Part shown: positions 8,288-18,000 of the stretch, in pieces
Layout of the letters: each line of letters begins with the position of its first letter
Numbering within the stretch: the first letter of the stretch is position 1
DNA from: Verrucomicrobiales bacterium
GTDB taxonomy: Bacteria > Verrucomicrobiota > Verrucomicrobiia > Limisphaerales > CAIMTB01
Reading direction: 5' to 3'
Length of the DNA: 45,777 bases
Assembly: GCA_016795425.1 (NCBI GenBank)
Contig: JAEUHG010000042.1
Span: 1-45,777 of the forward strand
Program-made: the position numbers and the translations under genes
Notes under the pieces: generated by a model
Seen by the model: the letters and a program-made list of their open reading frames with translations, nothing else
Database searches by the model: none
Told to the model about the DNA's origin: nothing

Positions 8288-9625
8288 CTAGCCATAGTTG
8301 CAGGAGCCGTGTTCCAGACTGAACAGCCCCTGTTTCGCAAACCATCGGTTCGGCCATCGTCGACTGTCCGCTTCCGTGCGCCCATACCCAGGGCGCTTCT
8401 CCCGTTTGCGCAGCATGGCCCGTAGGCGTCTGCGTAACCAGGCATCCGGTTCCTGTCGATGGACGGCGTGACAGTACCGGAAATAGCCGTACCACCCTCG
8501 CAGGGTCCGGTTGAGCTTGGAGATGACCTCCCCAAAGCTTCCTCCCTGCGTGCGGCGGCTCAGCGGTTTGAGTTTCTCTCGCAGCTTCTGAAGGCTTTTC
8601 TCCCGCGGCCATTTCCGGGTCCCGCGAAAGTGCCATCCCAGGAAGTCGAAGCCTTCTTCGACGGCGTTGACGATCCGCGTCTTGGTCGGGTGCAGCGTTA
8701 ATCCCGCTGCTTCCGTCCAGCCGCTCAGAAAGTTCATCACCTCCTGAGCTTCTTCCTGGCTTCGACACAGCACCACAAGATCGTCCGCGTACCGCACCAA
8801 CGCCCAGCCCCTCCGTTCCATTTCCTGGTCCATCGGGTGCAGGTAGATGTTGGCGAGTAGCGGGCTGATCACCGCCCCCTGCGGCGTCCCCTGCTTCGTC
8901 GATTCCCATCCCTTCAGTTCTTCCATCACCCCCGCCTTCAGGCTCTGCTCCACCAGCGCAAGGACGTTGCCGTCCACCACGCGCTTTCGGATTCGGTCCA
9001 TCAGGGGGCAGTGTGGAATCGTGTCAAAGTAGCTTTTGAGGTCCGCATCCACACACCACACCCGCCCTTCTCTTAGCCACTCTTCCACTTTCGCCACCGC
9101 TTGTTGGCAACTCCTTCCAGGTCGAAACCCGTAGCTGCTCGCGCAGAAGTCGTGTTCGAATATCGGTTCGATCACGTTCCGCACGGCCGCTTCCACGGTC
9201 CGATCTCTCACCGTCGGTATCCCCAACGGTCTCTTCTCGGTCGTTCCAGGTTTGTCGATCCACTTTCGTCGTGCCGGTTGGCGGCGGTAGCTGCGCTCGT
9301 GCAGTTCTCGGCTCAGTCGTTCCAACTCCCGGTCCAACCGCTCCTCGAACTGTCTGACGCTCTGACCATCGACTCCGGCGGATCCTTGGTTGCGCCACAC
9401 CTTCCAGAACGCGTTCTGGAGGTTCGGTTTGCCGATCACTTTGTCCCAGAGTCGGAACCATACGGTTGTCGGCTCGCTTGCCGCGAGCCGGGCTAGCATG
9501 CGTGGAGTCCATACCGTGGGTTCCACCCAGTTCCATTGCTCCCGGGTGTCTGCGGCTTGTTGAGGCCGGTTTGACCCGGTCACTGTCGCCGCTGGTTGGC
9601 TTTCCTCTCTCGGTAGTGGTTTCAC
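8288..9625 (-). CDS. ltrA: group II intron-encoded reverse transcriptase/maturase
   Basis: 445 residues. The reverse transcriptase blocks are in order: KPGTTEKRPLGIP (125-137), SYGFRPGRSC (164-173), VDADLKSYFD (192-201), the GTPQG turn (246-250) with SPLLANIYLH, and the catalytic RYADD (278-282). The maturase (X) domain follows (about 340-405, LNRTLRGWYGYFRY). The protein ends shortly after with a basic tail and no H-N-H endonuclease domain, as in group IIC and several other lineages. It binds the intron RNA, helps splicing and copies the intron into DNA at the target. The frame is intact with no internal stops. The nearby domain V argues against a retron or diversity-generating element. Confidence 0.96.
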   Translation of the reverse strand: MKPLPREESQPAATVTGSNRPQQAADTREQWNWVEPTVWTPRMLARLAASEPTTVWFRLWDKVIGKPNLQNAFWKVWRNQGSAGVDGQSVRQFEERLDRELERLSRELHERSYRRQPARRKWIDKPGTTEKRPLGIPTVRDRTVEAAVRNVIEPIFEHDFCASSYGFRPGRSCQQAVAKVEEWLREGRVWCVDADLKSYFDTIPHCPLMDRIRKRVVDGNVLALVEQSLKAGVMEELKGWESTKQGTPQGAVISPLLANIYLHPMDQEMERRGWALVRYADDLVVLCRSQEEAQEVMNFLSGWTEAAGLTLHPTKTRIVNAVEEGFDFLGWHFRGTRKWPREKSLQKLREKLKPLSRRTQGGSFGEVISKLNRTLRGWYGYFRYCHAVHRQEPDAWLRRRLRAMLRKREKRPGYGRTEADSRRWPNRWFAKQGLFSLEHGSCNYG

Positions 9626-9927
9626 GCTTCCATCTTCCTGCGTTCCTTTGCTCCACGGGCGTTGCCCCGCTTCCCAGCTACTACGAACGCTCTGTCTGCC
9701 GCCCGGCGGGGCTTCCCCGGTCTGTCCGGACGGCTATCCCTACTTCTCTCACCCACGCTTCCTGCCGTTCTGTCCCCACCCACCTCGTCGTTCATTCTGG
9801 AGCGTTTATGCTCGTTCACTTTTTTTTTCCGCTCCAGAACGCTGGGTCGCTTGTCCTTGCACTTTTCCCCATGGATCCGCGCAGTCGGAGAGTTCTCCGC
9901 CTTGGGACGCTTCCCGGGCTTCGCTCA

Positions 9928-9933
9928 GCGGTC
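9928..9933 (-). other. candidate EBS1 in intron domain I
   Basis: GACCGC on the minus strand, about 200 bases from the intron 5' end, is the exact complement of the last six 5'-exon bases GCGGTC (10135-10140). Distance and length fit EBS1 of group II introns. A six-base match could occur by chance in 1.9 kb of GC-rich sequence, so position is the main support. Confidence 0.5.
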
Positions 9934-10138
9934 GCAGGCTCGCCAATCGACGCGGCCGTATCGGGTTCATCTTCGGACTTTTCTCTTTGTCTCATTGGTT
10001 ACGGACCGGCAGTTCACCTCCGGCAGCTCCCCACCCCGTGTTGCCACGACGCAGTAGCCTTCGGTCACAGGCCGGTGAATCTGCGGCCTGACGGGGACTT
10101 TCACCCCGCTGTGTAGGTGCCTTTGCAGGCGCACGACC

Positions 10139-10157
10139 GCGGGCTGTCCCAGCCCGC
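10139..10157 (-). repeat. stem-loop target immediately upstream of the group II intron
   Basis: Seven-base perfect arms GCGGGCT and AGCCCGC flank a five-base loop. On the intron strand the stem ends four bases before the splice junction, and its last two bases fall in the presumed IBS1. Group IIC introns are known to insert behind such stem-loops, usually terminators. Here there is no T-run, so it is a hairpin target rather than a clear terminator. Confidence 0.7.
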
Positions 10158-10338
10158 AGCAAGGTGACCGCGCGCCGAGCGTCGAAGGAGAAGAGATCTC
10201 CAGGGCAGGAAGGCAAAGGGCTGCGCCGCGGGACGCGTCGCGGTCCGCCGAAGCTCTGCAAAGGGGGGAGCGGGCGCCCTACCTGCCCGTCCTGGTTCAT
10301 CGTCCGTGTGCAGTTTCGAAAGGAATAGGGGCGTCACC

Positions 10339-10378
10339 AAAAAAGGACCGCCCCGGACGAGAATCTCGCCCGGGGCGG
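10339..10378 (-). terminator. terminator of the repeat-lectin gene
   Basis: On the minus strand CCGCCCCGG and CCGGGGCGG arms extend inward through CGAGA/TCTCG around a short loop and are followed by TCCTTTTTT. It lies about 60 bases past the stop codon at 10438. This is a canonical rho-independent terminator. Confidence 0.9.
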
Positions 10379-10437
10379 CTATGGTGAGGTGAGGATGAAT
10401 CGAGGCGCGGCAGGCACGCCTTCGCGCTGTAGGTCTA

Positions 10438-13400
10438 TTACTGACGCACTCGGTAGAACTTCGCCGCAGCCGAAGTGCTGACCGTGTGGCTGTTGCCCGT
10501 AGGCGCCGGACTCACGTCGCGCCACCCCGAGGCGTTACCGACCGCGTCGGCCTCCTGTAGCGTTCCGGAGCCGGTCCAACTGATGACCAGATTGGCACCT
10601 TGCCGCGCCACCGACAGGGTCGGCCGAATCTGCACCGGGGCGGAGCCGCCGGTGAGTGTGGCATTGTCGAAGAAGCCGCGCGTCACGTTGCCCGTCTCGT
10701 CCGCATAAGCGCCGAACCCGAAGGTGAGGCCCTGCGTGAAGGGGAACGGAACTTCGGCGCCGAACACACCATCGACGTACAACTTCACGGTCGCACCGTT
10801 GGCGACGATCTTCATGCGATGCTTGCCACGATCATCAAAGTTGCCGCCATCGAAAGCGGTCATGTTGATGCCGTCACCGGTCGGATTGTCGTCCGCCTGA
10901 CCGGTCTGTTTGTTGTAGCGCCAACCGAAGTTGCGACCATCGTGGGCGACATAGTCATTGAGGAAGACAAAGTTACCGCCCGCCTCCTTGATCCAGGCGC
11001 CCGTGCGTTGTTCCGCACCGGTGCCGGTCGTGAGGGTGAATTGCAGCAGGGACCGGTCGACTTCGAACGTCACCGGAGTGGTCGCCCCCGCCGTGTAGGT
11101 CTTTGCCGTGAACAGAGCGAAGCCCGGCCAGAGCGACACTTCGGCGGTCACGTCGATCTTCACCCGACCTGCGTCCAGCGAAATTCCCGATTCCGCCGTC
11201 GGCGTTCCGGTGGGATCGAAGGGCGTGCTGTCCTGTGCCCACTTCGTCGTGTCGATGCTGGCGCCCGAGAAATCATCCGTGAGGAGGACCTCCGGCACGG
11301 CGACGACTTCAACGTTGAGCGCACGAGCCACACATGAAGCGGGTGTGGTGGCGACCTCGAAAGTCGTCGACCCCAGGCCAATGGGTGACACTTGGATGGT
11401 TTGGCTATCGGACGAACCGGCCGGGAAGTTCAAGGTCAGAACCCCGTTGACCGCGCCTGCCGGGACTGCCACCGCCGGATTTCGGCTGGTAACGGTCACG
11501 GTAGCCGCAGCCGCGTCATGCAGCAGTGCGGGAATGACCACCGACACCGGTCGCGGAGAATCCGCAATCGTCATCGAGACATTCGCCTCGGAGAAGGTCG
11601 AGCAAGGCAGTGCATTTTCGACCCGCAGATTGTCGAATCGGCCATCGACAATGTCACCGGCTGCGCGTGCGTAGGCGCCGATTTCGACATGAATACCGGA
11701 ACTCACGGCGAACTCGAATTTTCCGCCACTCACTCCGTCCCGGAACACCTCCACCGTCGAGCCGTCGGCCACAAGCTTCAGGCGATGCGACCCCATGTCG
11801 TCGGGCGTGCCGTTGAACAACGGGATTGCCGGACCATTGCCGGTCGGCGAGCCAGGATTCACATTGACGGCCCATCCGTTGCCACTGCTCCCGAGGTTCT
11901 GATGGAAGTAGACGTACTTCGAGTGATCCGCGGTCGTCAGGTAAACTCCGGTGCGGGCACCAGTTCCGCCCCCGCCGTCCACCGCGACACGGTCCACTTC
12001 GACCACCAGGTTCAACTCCTTCGTGGCCACGTAGGAGACCTTGCTGACGACGGACGCACCCGGCCAGAAATCCGTGTCCGGCGCCCCCGAGATCACCAAA
12101 TTGCCACCGTTCTGCGCCACCGTGAACGTCCCGGTGCCCGTGTTCTCGAATCCACGGTTCGAGATATCCCACTTGGCGCTGTCCACCGTCGCCGAAGCGA
12201 AGCTGTCTTCGAGCAGCACAGCTGGACCCGAGATGACGGCGACCTGCAATTGGTTGGCGGCGCTGGCGCCGCTCTCAATGTTGAAGGTCGTTCCGCCCAG
12301 GCTGAGTCCGCGCACCCGGAAGGTCGCTGTGTTCGCGCCACCCGCCGGGAAGTTCAAGGTCAGCGCCCCGCCGGTGCCGCCTTCCGGCACGGCGATCGAA
12401 GGATTGCTGCTGGCGACGCGTACTTGAACTGCGTTCTGAGCGTTCAGTCCCGACGGCAGACGAACGGTGACTTCACCGCTCACCTGGCCATTGCGGACGC
12501 TGATCGACGCGGGCGAGAACGCCGCTGAACCCGCCGTCTCAATGCGCAGGTTGTCCCAGGTGGTCGCCGCAGTATCGTTGTTGGCCCGAGCATAGGCACC
12601 GAACTCGAAGATCACCGGCGAGAACGGGAACTTCACTTCCGCGCCTTGTACTCCGTCCAAGAGCAGTTTCACGGTCTTTCCGTCCGCGATCATGCTCATG
12701 CGGTGCAGGGCGCCATCGTCATAATTGCCGCCGTTGAAGGCAGCGATGTCCGTCCCGGATCCCGTCGGCACATCGCCGTCTTCGCCAATCTTCCGATTGT
12801 ACCTCCAGCCTCCCTCGGCGCGAACGTCGGCGAACAAGACGTAACGGGTCTTGGTTTCATCGAGAATCCACAAGGCGCTGCGCGACGCGGTTCCCACTCC
12901 CGCCTCGGCCACGCGATCAATGGACAGCGTGATCACTTCCTGCTCGGAAGGAGCGAATCGCGGGACCAGTTCAAGAGTCGAACCCGACCACCATTGCTGC
13001 GTCGTGGTGCCGACAAACTCGATGATACCGTCCCGGGCCTCGGCATGGATGTCTCCGACACCTCCTTCGAAGAAGGGTGCATCGGCCTTGTATTTGGCGG
13101 GATCGATGGAATTCGAAGCGAAGTCATCCGAGAAAACCACGCTCGACTGACGCACCACCGTTTCCACCTTCACGTTGTCCCAGGTCGTCGACGCCGTGTC
13201 GTTGTTGGCCCGAGCGTAGGAACCGAAGTGGAAGATGATTTTTGAGTACGGGAACTTCACCTCTGCACCGACCTGCCCATCCAGCATCAGCTTCACCGTC
13301 TTGCCGTCCGCCAGCATGCTCATCTTGTGCAGCGCGCTGTCGTCGTAATTGCCGCCGTTGAACAGGGCGATGTCCGTCCCGGAACCGGTCGGAACGTCGC

Positions 13401-14532
13401 CGTCCTCACCGATCTTGCGATTGAACCGCCAGCCGCCTTCGGCTCGCACATCGGCAAACAACACGTATTTCGTCTGCGTCTCGTCGAGAATCCACAGGGC
13501 ACTGCGCGACGCCGTGCCGACACCCGCTTCCGCCACGCGATCGATGGAGATCTGGACCGGCGTCTCCTCGGTGGCGGTGAAGGTCGGGACGATCCGGAGG
13601 GTTGCTCCCGACCACCATTGCTGGGTCGTGGTTCCGACGAATTCCACCACGCCATCGTGGGCCGTCGCGTGAATGTCCCCGGTGCCCCCCTCGAAGAAGG
13701 GTGCGTCGGCCTGGAACTTGCCGGGATTGATGGTGTTCGACGCGAAATCATCCGAAAAGACGACGCTGGTCGGTTTCGCCACCTCGATCTTGAGATTATC
13801 CCAAATGGTCGACGCCGTGTCGTCATTGGCGCGCGCATAGCTGCCGAACTCGAAGATGACCTTCGAGAACGGAAACTTCACTTCCGCACCCTGAACGCCA
13901 TCCAACAGTAGTTTTACCGTCTTGCCGTCGGCGACGATGCTCATGCGATGCAGGGCGCCGTCGTCATAGTTGCCGCCATTGAACGGGGCGATGTCCGTTC
14001 CGGACCCGGTCGGAACGTCGCCGTCTTCCCCGATCTTCCGGTTGAACCGCCATCCACCCTCGGCCCGAACGTCCGCAAACAGCACGTAGCGAGTCTTGGT
14101 CTCGTCCAAAATCCACAAGGCACTGCGCGAGGCGGTTCCGACTCCCGCCTCCGCCACTCGATCAATGGATACGGTCACGGGACTCGACTCCGTCGCATTG
14201 AACGTCTGCATGACCTGCAGGGTCCCGCCAGACCACCATTGCTGGGTCGTCTTGCCAACAAACTCGATGGTTCCGTTCTTGGCCTCGGCATGGATGTCAC
14301 CGACGCCGCCCTCAAAAAAGGGTGCGTCCGCCTGGTACTTGCCGGGGTCAATGGTGTTGCTGCCAAAGTCGTCCTGGAAAACGACGGTCTGGATCTGAGC
14401 CAGGACTTGTGGCGCTTGCATGAAGGCCAAGGCCGCTATCAATACGAGTCCCAGAAATCTCCATCGTCTGCGGCCCGTGGCTTCGGGCACCGCAGATGCC
14501 GGAAATCCGGGTGAGGTAGGATTCGTCATCAC
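10438..14532 (-). CDS. secreted protein with five concanavalin-type domains
   Basis: 1,364 residues. A signal peptide (WRFLGLVLIAALAFMQAPQVLAQ, cleavage near residue 46) leads into three near-identical domains of about 207 residues (50-255, 257-463, 465-671). These carry DDF.SNTI.PGK, QQWWSG, SRSALWILDET and FADVRAEGGW. An Ig-like linker (about 674-770), a diverged fourth copy (771-975), a second linker and a fifth copy (1081-1297) follow. Each copy looks like a jelly-roll (LamG/ConA-like) fold with a repeated HRM..VADG.TVKL..DG core. The last 65 residues are the window's shared terminal module, ending KFYRVRQ. No catalytic residues are evident. A glycan-binding or matrix role is likely. No SD precedes the start; an ATG two codons in frame (MM) is equally possible. 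Confidence 0.78.
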   Translation of the reverse strand: MMTNPTSPGFPASAVPEATGRRRWRFLGLVLIAALAFMQAPQVLAQIQTVVFQDDFGSNTIDPGKYQADAPFFEGGVGDIHAEAKNGTIEFVGKTTQQWWSGGTLQVMQTFNATESSPVTVSIDRVAEAGVGTASRSALWILDETKTRYVLFADVRAEGGWRFNRKIGEDGDVPTGSGTDIAPFNGGNYDDGALHRMSIVADGKTVKLLLDGVQGAEVKFPFSKVIFEFGSYARANDDTASTIWDNLKIEVAKPTSVVFSDDFASNTINPGKFQADAPFFEGGTGDIHATAHDGVVEFVGTTTQQWWSGATLRIVPTFTATEETPVQISIDRVAEAGVGTASRSALWILDETQTKYVLFADVRAEGGWRFNRKIGEDGDVPTGSGTDIALFNGGNYDDSALHKMSMLADGKTVKLMLDGQVGAEVKFPYSKIIFHFGSYARANNDTASTTWDNVKVETVVRQSSVVFSDDFASNSIDPAKYKADAPFFEGGVGDIHAEARDGIIEFVGTTTQQWWSGSTLELVPRFAPSEQEVITLSIDRVAEAGVGTASRSALWILDETKTRYVLFADVRAEGGWRYNRKIGEDGDVPTGSGTDIAAFNGGNYDDGALHRMSMIADGKTVKLLLDGVQGAEVKFPFSPVIFEFGAYARANNDTAATTWDNLRIETAGSAAFSPASISVRNGQVSGEVTVRLPSGLNAQNAVQVRVASSNPSIAVPEGGTGGALTLNFPAGGANTATFRVRGLSLGGTTFNIESGASAANQLQVAVISGPAVLLEDSFASATVDSAKWDISNRGFENTGTGTFTVAQNGGNLVISGAPDTDFWPGASVVSKVSYVATKELNLVVEVDRVAVDGGGGTGARTGVYLTTADHSKYVYFHQNLGSSGNGWAVNVNPGSPTGNGPAIPLFNGTPDDMGSHRLKLVADGSTVEVFRDGVSGGKFEFAVSSGIHVEIGAYARAAGDIVDGRFDNLRVENALPCSTFSEANVSMTIADSPRPVSVVIPALLHDAAAATVTVTSRNPAVAVPAGAVNGVLTLNFPAGSSDSQTIQVSPIGLGSTTFEVATTPASCVARALNVEVVAVPEVLLTDDFSGASIDTTKWAQDSTPFDPTGTPTAESGISLDAGRVKIDVTAEVSLWPGFALFTAKTYTAGATTPVTFEVDRSLLQFTLTTGTGAEQRTGAWIKEAGGNFVFLNDYVAHDGRNFGWRYNKQTGQADDNPTGDGINMTAFDGGNFDDRGKHRMKIVANGATVKLYVDGVFGAEVPFPFTQGLTFGFGAYADETGNVTRGFFDNATLTGGSAPVQIRPTLSVARQGANLVISWTGSGTLQEADAVGNASGWRDVSPAPTGNSHTVSTSAAAKFYRVRQ
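12522..14385 (-). repeat. three tandem ~621-base coding repeats
   Basis: Units start at 14385, 13764 and 13140 on the minus strand (period 621 to 624 bases). The central stretch IDRVAEAGVGTASRSALWIL is identical in all three translations, while the edges differ. The two further domains downstream in the same gene are much more diverged, so these three copies look recently duplicated or homogenised. Confidence 0.9.
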
Positions 14533-14641
14533 GTGGGTGTGGTGTGGTGTTCGGTTGGGTTATCAGTTGTCCATCACTGGCCCCGGCAACCCGCTGCATC
14601 CGTCGATGCCACGCCATGGACGTTCCATGCCGGAAATCCGG
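14496..14641. promoter_or_regulatory. two copies of a 15-base motif with a dyad
   Basis: ATGCCGGAAATCCGG occurs at 14496-14510 (inside the signal-peptide codons) and again at 14627-14641 (upstream), 131 bases apart. Each contains CCGGA-AA-TCCGG, a 5-2-5 inverted repeat. Such spaced dyads around a start can be operators; chance cannot be excluded. Confidence 0.3.
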
Positions 14642-15020
14642 ACAGGGTCGGCCATGGGGCGGCACCGCAGGCGCATGCGCCAAAAACAGGTGATGGGATT
14701 CCTTCCGATAGCGAGATGCCGCCATCGAAGTCAATGGAGTTCCTCGAAAAAGTCCGCACTCTGACCCCCTGGCAGGACGAATTATTTGGAGGCCGTCGGC
14801 GAACTTTGCCTACGGTCCTTCGTCCCACCGCGTACCCCAACCCGTCGCGACTCCCATGCGTTCCGTCACGCCGCCCACGAAACCGTCGAGGAACCAGGCG
14901 CCCGCTGTCGTCCCGGCTCCCCAGGACCAATGCGGACCCGGCGGCGTCGGCGGACTTCCCAGCCACGATTTTTTTGCCTCACAAGAGGCCCTCACGCCCA
15001 ACCACGCCTTTCCGTTTTCC
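14533..15020. other. divergent intergenic region
   Basis: 488 bases between two divergent starts. It must hold the promoters of both the lectin-repeat gene and the FG-GAP gene. Apart from the ATGCCGGAAATCCGG copy at 14627-14641, I see no convincing promoter hexamers, RNA structure or small gene. The frame of the FG-GAP gene is open back to 14856, but that part reads as Pro/Arg-rich non-coding sequence. Confidence 0.5.
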
Positions 15021-18000
15021 ATGGTGAAGCTCTTCCTGATTATCGCGCAGGCGTTCTCGCTGTTCAGCGGGCAGGCTGCGGCGCCACCGGATTGGCAATC
15101 CGGCCACGGCTTCCGGAGCCGGCCTTTAAATGTTCCCGCCTCCTCTGGGAAGCGTGCCGGGTTCGTTCAAGTCGACGCTCTGGCCGCCGGGATCCTTTTC
15201 ACGAACCGCCTCGACGATGAGCGGTCCCTCACCAACCAGATCTTCCTCAATGGTTCGGGGGTCGCCGCCGGCGACGTCGACGGCGATGGCCTTTGCGACC
15301 TCTACTTCTGCGGCCTCGATGCCTCCAACGCCTTGTTCCGCAATCTCGGGAACTGGACATTCCAGGATGCGACTTCGACGGCCGGAGTGGCCTGCGCGGA
15401 CCAAGCCTCGACTGGGGCGGCGATTGCCGATGTGGATGGCGACCGCGACCTGGATCTGCTCGTCAATGGCATCGCCCGTGGAACACGCCTCTTTTTGAAT
15501 GACGGCCGGGGACGATTTCAGGAGGCCACCGACGACGCGGGCCTTCGATCCAAAGCCGGCAGCACCTCCATGGCCCTGGCAGACATCGACGGCGACGGAC
15601 GCATCGACCTCTATGTGGTCAATTACCGGAACGACACCATGCGCGACATGCCGGACATCCGTTTTCGTGTCGGCGTCACTCAGGGAGTCTCACAATTGGT
15701 GTCGGTGAACGGACGGCCGGTCACTGATCCCGACCTGGCAGGGCGATTCACCCTCGCCCAGAACAACGGAGTCCTCGAGAACGGCGAGGCTGACGATTGG
15801 TTTCTGAACCGGGGACAAGGCCGGTTCGAACGACTGAAGTGGACGGAAGGCCGATTCCTGGATGAGCGAGGGCAGCCCATGACGGTGCCCTACGACTGGG
15901 GCTTGTCCGCGATGTTCCGCGACCTTAATGGCGACAGCGCACCGGATCTTTATGTCTGCAACGATTTCCAGTCACCCGACCGCCTCTGGATGAACGATGG
16001 CAAAGGCGGCTTCCGTGCGGGGTCACCGGCGGTCCTTCGACAAACCAGCCTGTTTTCCATGGGGATCGACTTTGCGGACTTCGATCGCGATGGGCATGAC
16101 GATTTCTTCGTGGCCGACATGCTCAGCCGGGAACATGAACGCCGACAGGTGCAGGTCATGGACGCCATGGCTTTGGCGCAGTTCCGACGATCCACAAGCG
16201 AGCGTCCCCAATTCCCACGCAACATGCTCTTCCGCAATCGCGGTGATGGGACCTTCGCCGAAATCGCCCAGTTCGCAGGCGTCGACGCCTCCGACTGGAC
16301 CTGGTGCCCGGTGTTCCTCGATGTCGATCTGGACGGCTACGAAGACCTGCTGACGGTCACCGGCCATTGGCGTGACGCCCAGCACGCGGATTTGTCGCGA
16401 CAGATCGAGGCGGAAAAATCCCGGCAACGTCTCTCCCCGCGAGAGCAATTGCGGCTCAGACGGCGCTTTCCTCGGTTGGACACTCCCAATTTCGCCTTCC
16501 GGAATCGGGGTGACGCCACCTTCGAGGAAATGGGCGCCGCTTGGGGGTTCGATGCCAAGGCCGTGTCGCAAGGAATCGCGCTGGCGGACCTCGACAACGA
16601 TGGCGACCTCGACATCGCCATCAACACTCTGAACGAGCCCCCCATTCTGTGCCGGAATTCGACGAGCGCCGGACGCGTCGCGGTTCGCCTTCGCGGTGCG
16701 GATCTCAACTCGCAAGGCATCGGCGCGCGCATCCGTTTCAACGCACCCGGCCTTCCAGCCCAGAGCCAGGAAATGATCTGCGGCGGCCGTTATCTTTCCG
16801 GCGACGAAGCGCTGCGCGTCTTTGCCACAGGGAATGCCGCCGCGGGACTCTCGCTCGAAGTGACCTGGCGGGATGGTCGACGCAACTGGGTCACCAACGT
16901 CTCTCCCAATGCGCTCTACGAAATCGACCAAACCACCGCCCAGCCCGCGTCACCATCCTCCAAACCCGCTTCCACTCCGCTCTTCTCCGCGGCTTCCGGA
17001 CTGCTGAATCATCGTCATGTCGATGAGCCCTTCGACGATGTCACGCGACAACCTCTGCTGCCCCACGTCCTCAGCGAATTCGGCCCAGGCATCACCTGGT
17101 TCGACTTCAATCGGGACGGTTGGGACGATCTTATCATCGGCGCCGGGCGGGGCGGGCGGCTTGGGGTCTTTCGCAACGACGGCCGCGGCGGTTTCGTCCG
17201 ACAACGGTCCGCCTTGTTCGAAAAACCATCCCCCACCGATCAAACCACTATTCTCGGGTGGCGTGGTCGGAATCCTCAGAATGGACTCCTTTTCGGCTCC
17301 GCCGAAGACGACTCTCAGAACCCGCCTGGCCCTGCCGTCACCCTGGTATCGCTGGTCGATGGCACCTCCAACGCCCTCACCCTTCCTTCAGCCAACCCCA
17401 CCGGTCCCATGGCAATGACGGACATCGACCGCGACGGCGACCTGGACCTGTTCGTGGGAACTCACCGCACGGCCGGTCGTTATCCTTTGCCCGCGGCTTC
17501 GGTGATGTTTCGAAATGACGGCGGGCAGTTCATTCTCGATCCCCGCCATACCCCCACGTTGGACGACCTCGGACTCGCGCGCGGCGCAGTGTTTTCCGAC
17601 CAGGACGGAGACGGCTGGCAGGACCTCGTGGTTGCCTGCGAATGGGGACCCATCCGGATGTTTCGCAATGGCGCCGAGGGCCTTCAGGCCATTGATCCCG
17701 CCATCCGTGTGAACGAGAAGTCAGCGGCCTCCTTTTCTGGGGTGGATCGCCTCAGCCAACTGACCGGATGGTGGACCGGCGTTGCCGCCGGCGACCTCGA
17801 CAATGACGGCAGACTGGATCTGGTGGTGGGCAATTGGGGACGCAATACCCCCCGACATCCGACTCCCCGGTCGCCGATCGAACTGCATTACGCGGACGTC
17901 GAGGGGACCGGGCGCTTCGCCCTTCTGGAAACCTGGCAAGATCCGGCGACGGGTCGCCGTTGGCCTCATCGAGACTGGTCGGCGCTGAGCCTTGGGTTTC

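Larger units (their letters stand above)
8188..10134 (-). mobile_element. complete group II intron with its reverse transcriptase
   Basis: The element is 1,947 bases on the minus strand. The 5' end GTGCG (10134 downwards) fits the GUGYG consensus, and GGGGTGAAAGTCCCC, common in bacterial domain I, lies about 25 bases in. Some 509 bases of RNA structure precede the reverse transcriptase, which occupies domain IV. Domains V and VI follow, and the 3' end CCCCTAT^ is at 8188, seven bases after a bulged branch-point A (8195). A six-base EBS1 candidate pairs with the last six exon bases. The insertion point is four bases past a GC-rich hairpin, the target preference known for group IIC introns. It lies between genes and interrupts none. 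All expected parts are present, so it may be active. Confidence 0.88.
10135..10437. other. intergenic region: intron target hairpin and gene terminator
   Basis: 303 bases without a credible gene. At 10139-10157 a perfect hairpin (GCGGGCT, 5-base loop, AGCCCGC) stands four bases before the intron. The intermediate stretch to 10338 is GC-rich and holds the palindrome GACGCGTC and other short inverted pieces. It may be part of a dispersed intergenic repeat. The terminator of the upstream gene is at 10339-10378. Nothing else is recognisable. Confidence 0.6.

Noticed and set aside
8288..9625. Retron or diversity-generating retroelement reverse transcriptase
   Set aside because: Group II domain V and VI follow directly, the maturase domain is present, and no template/variable repeat pair or msr/msd structure was seen.
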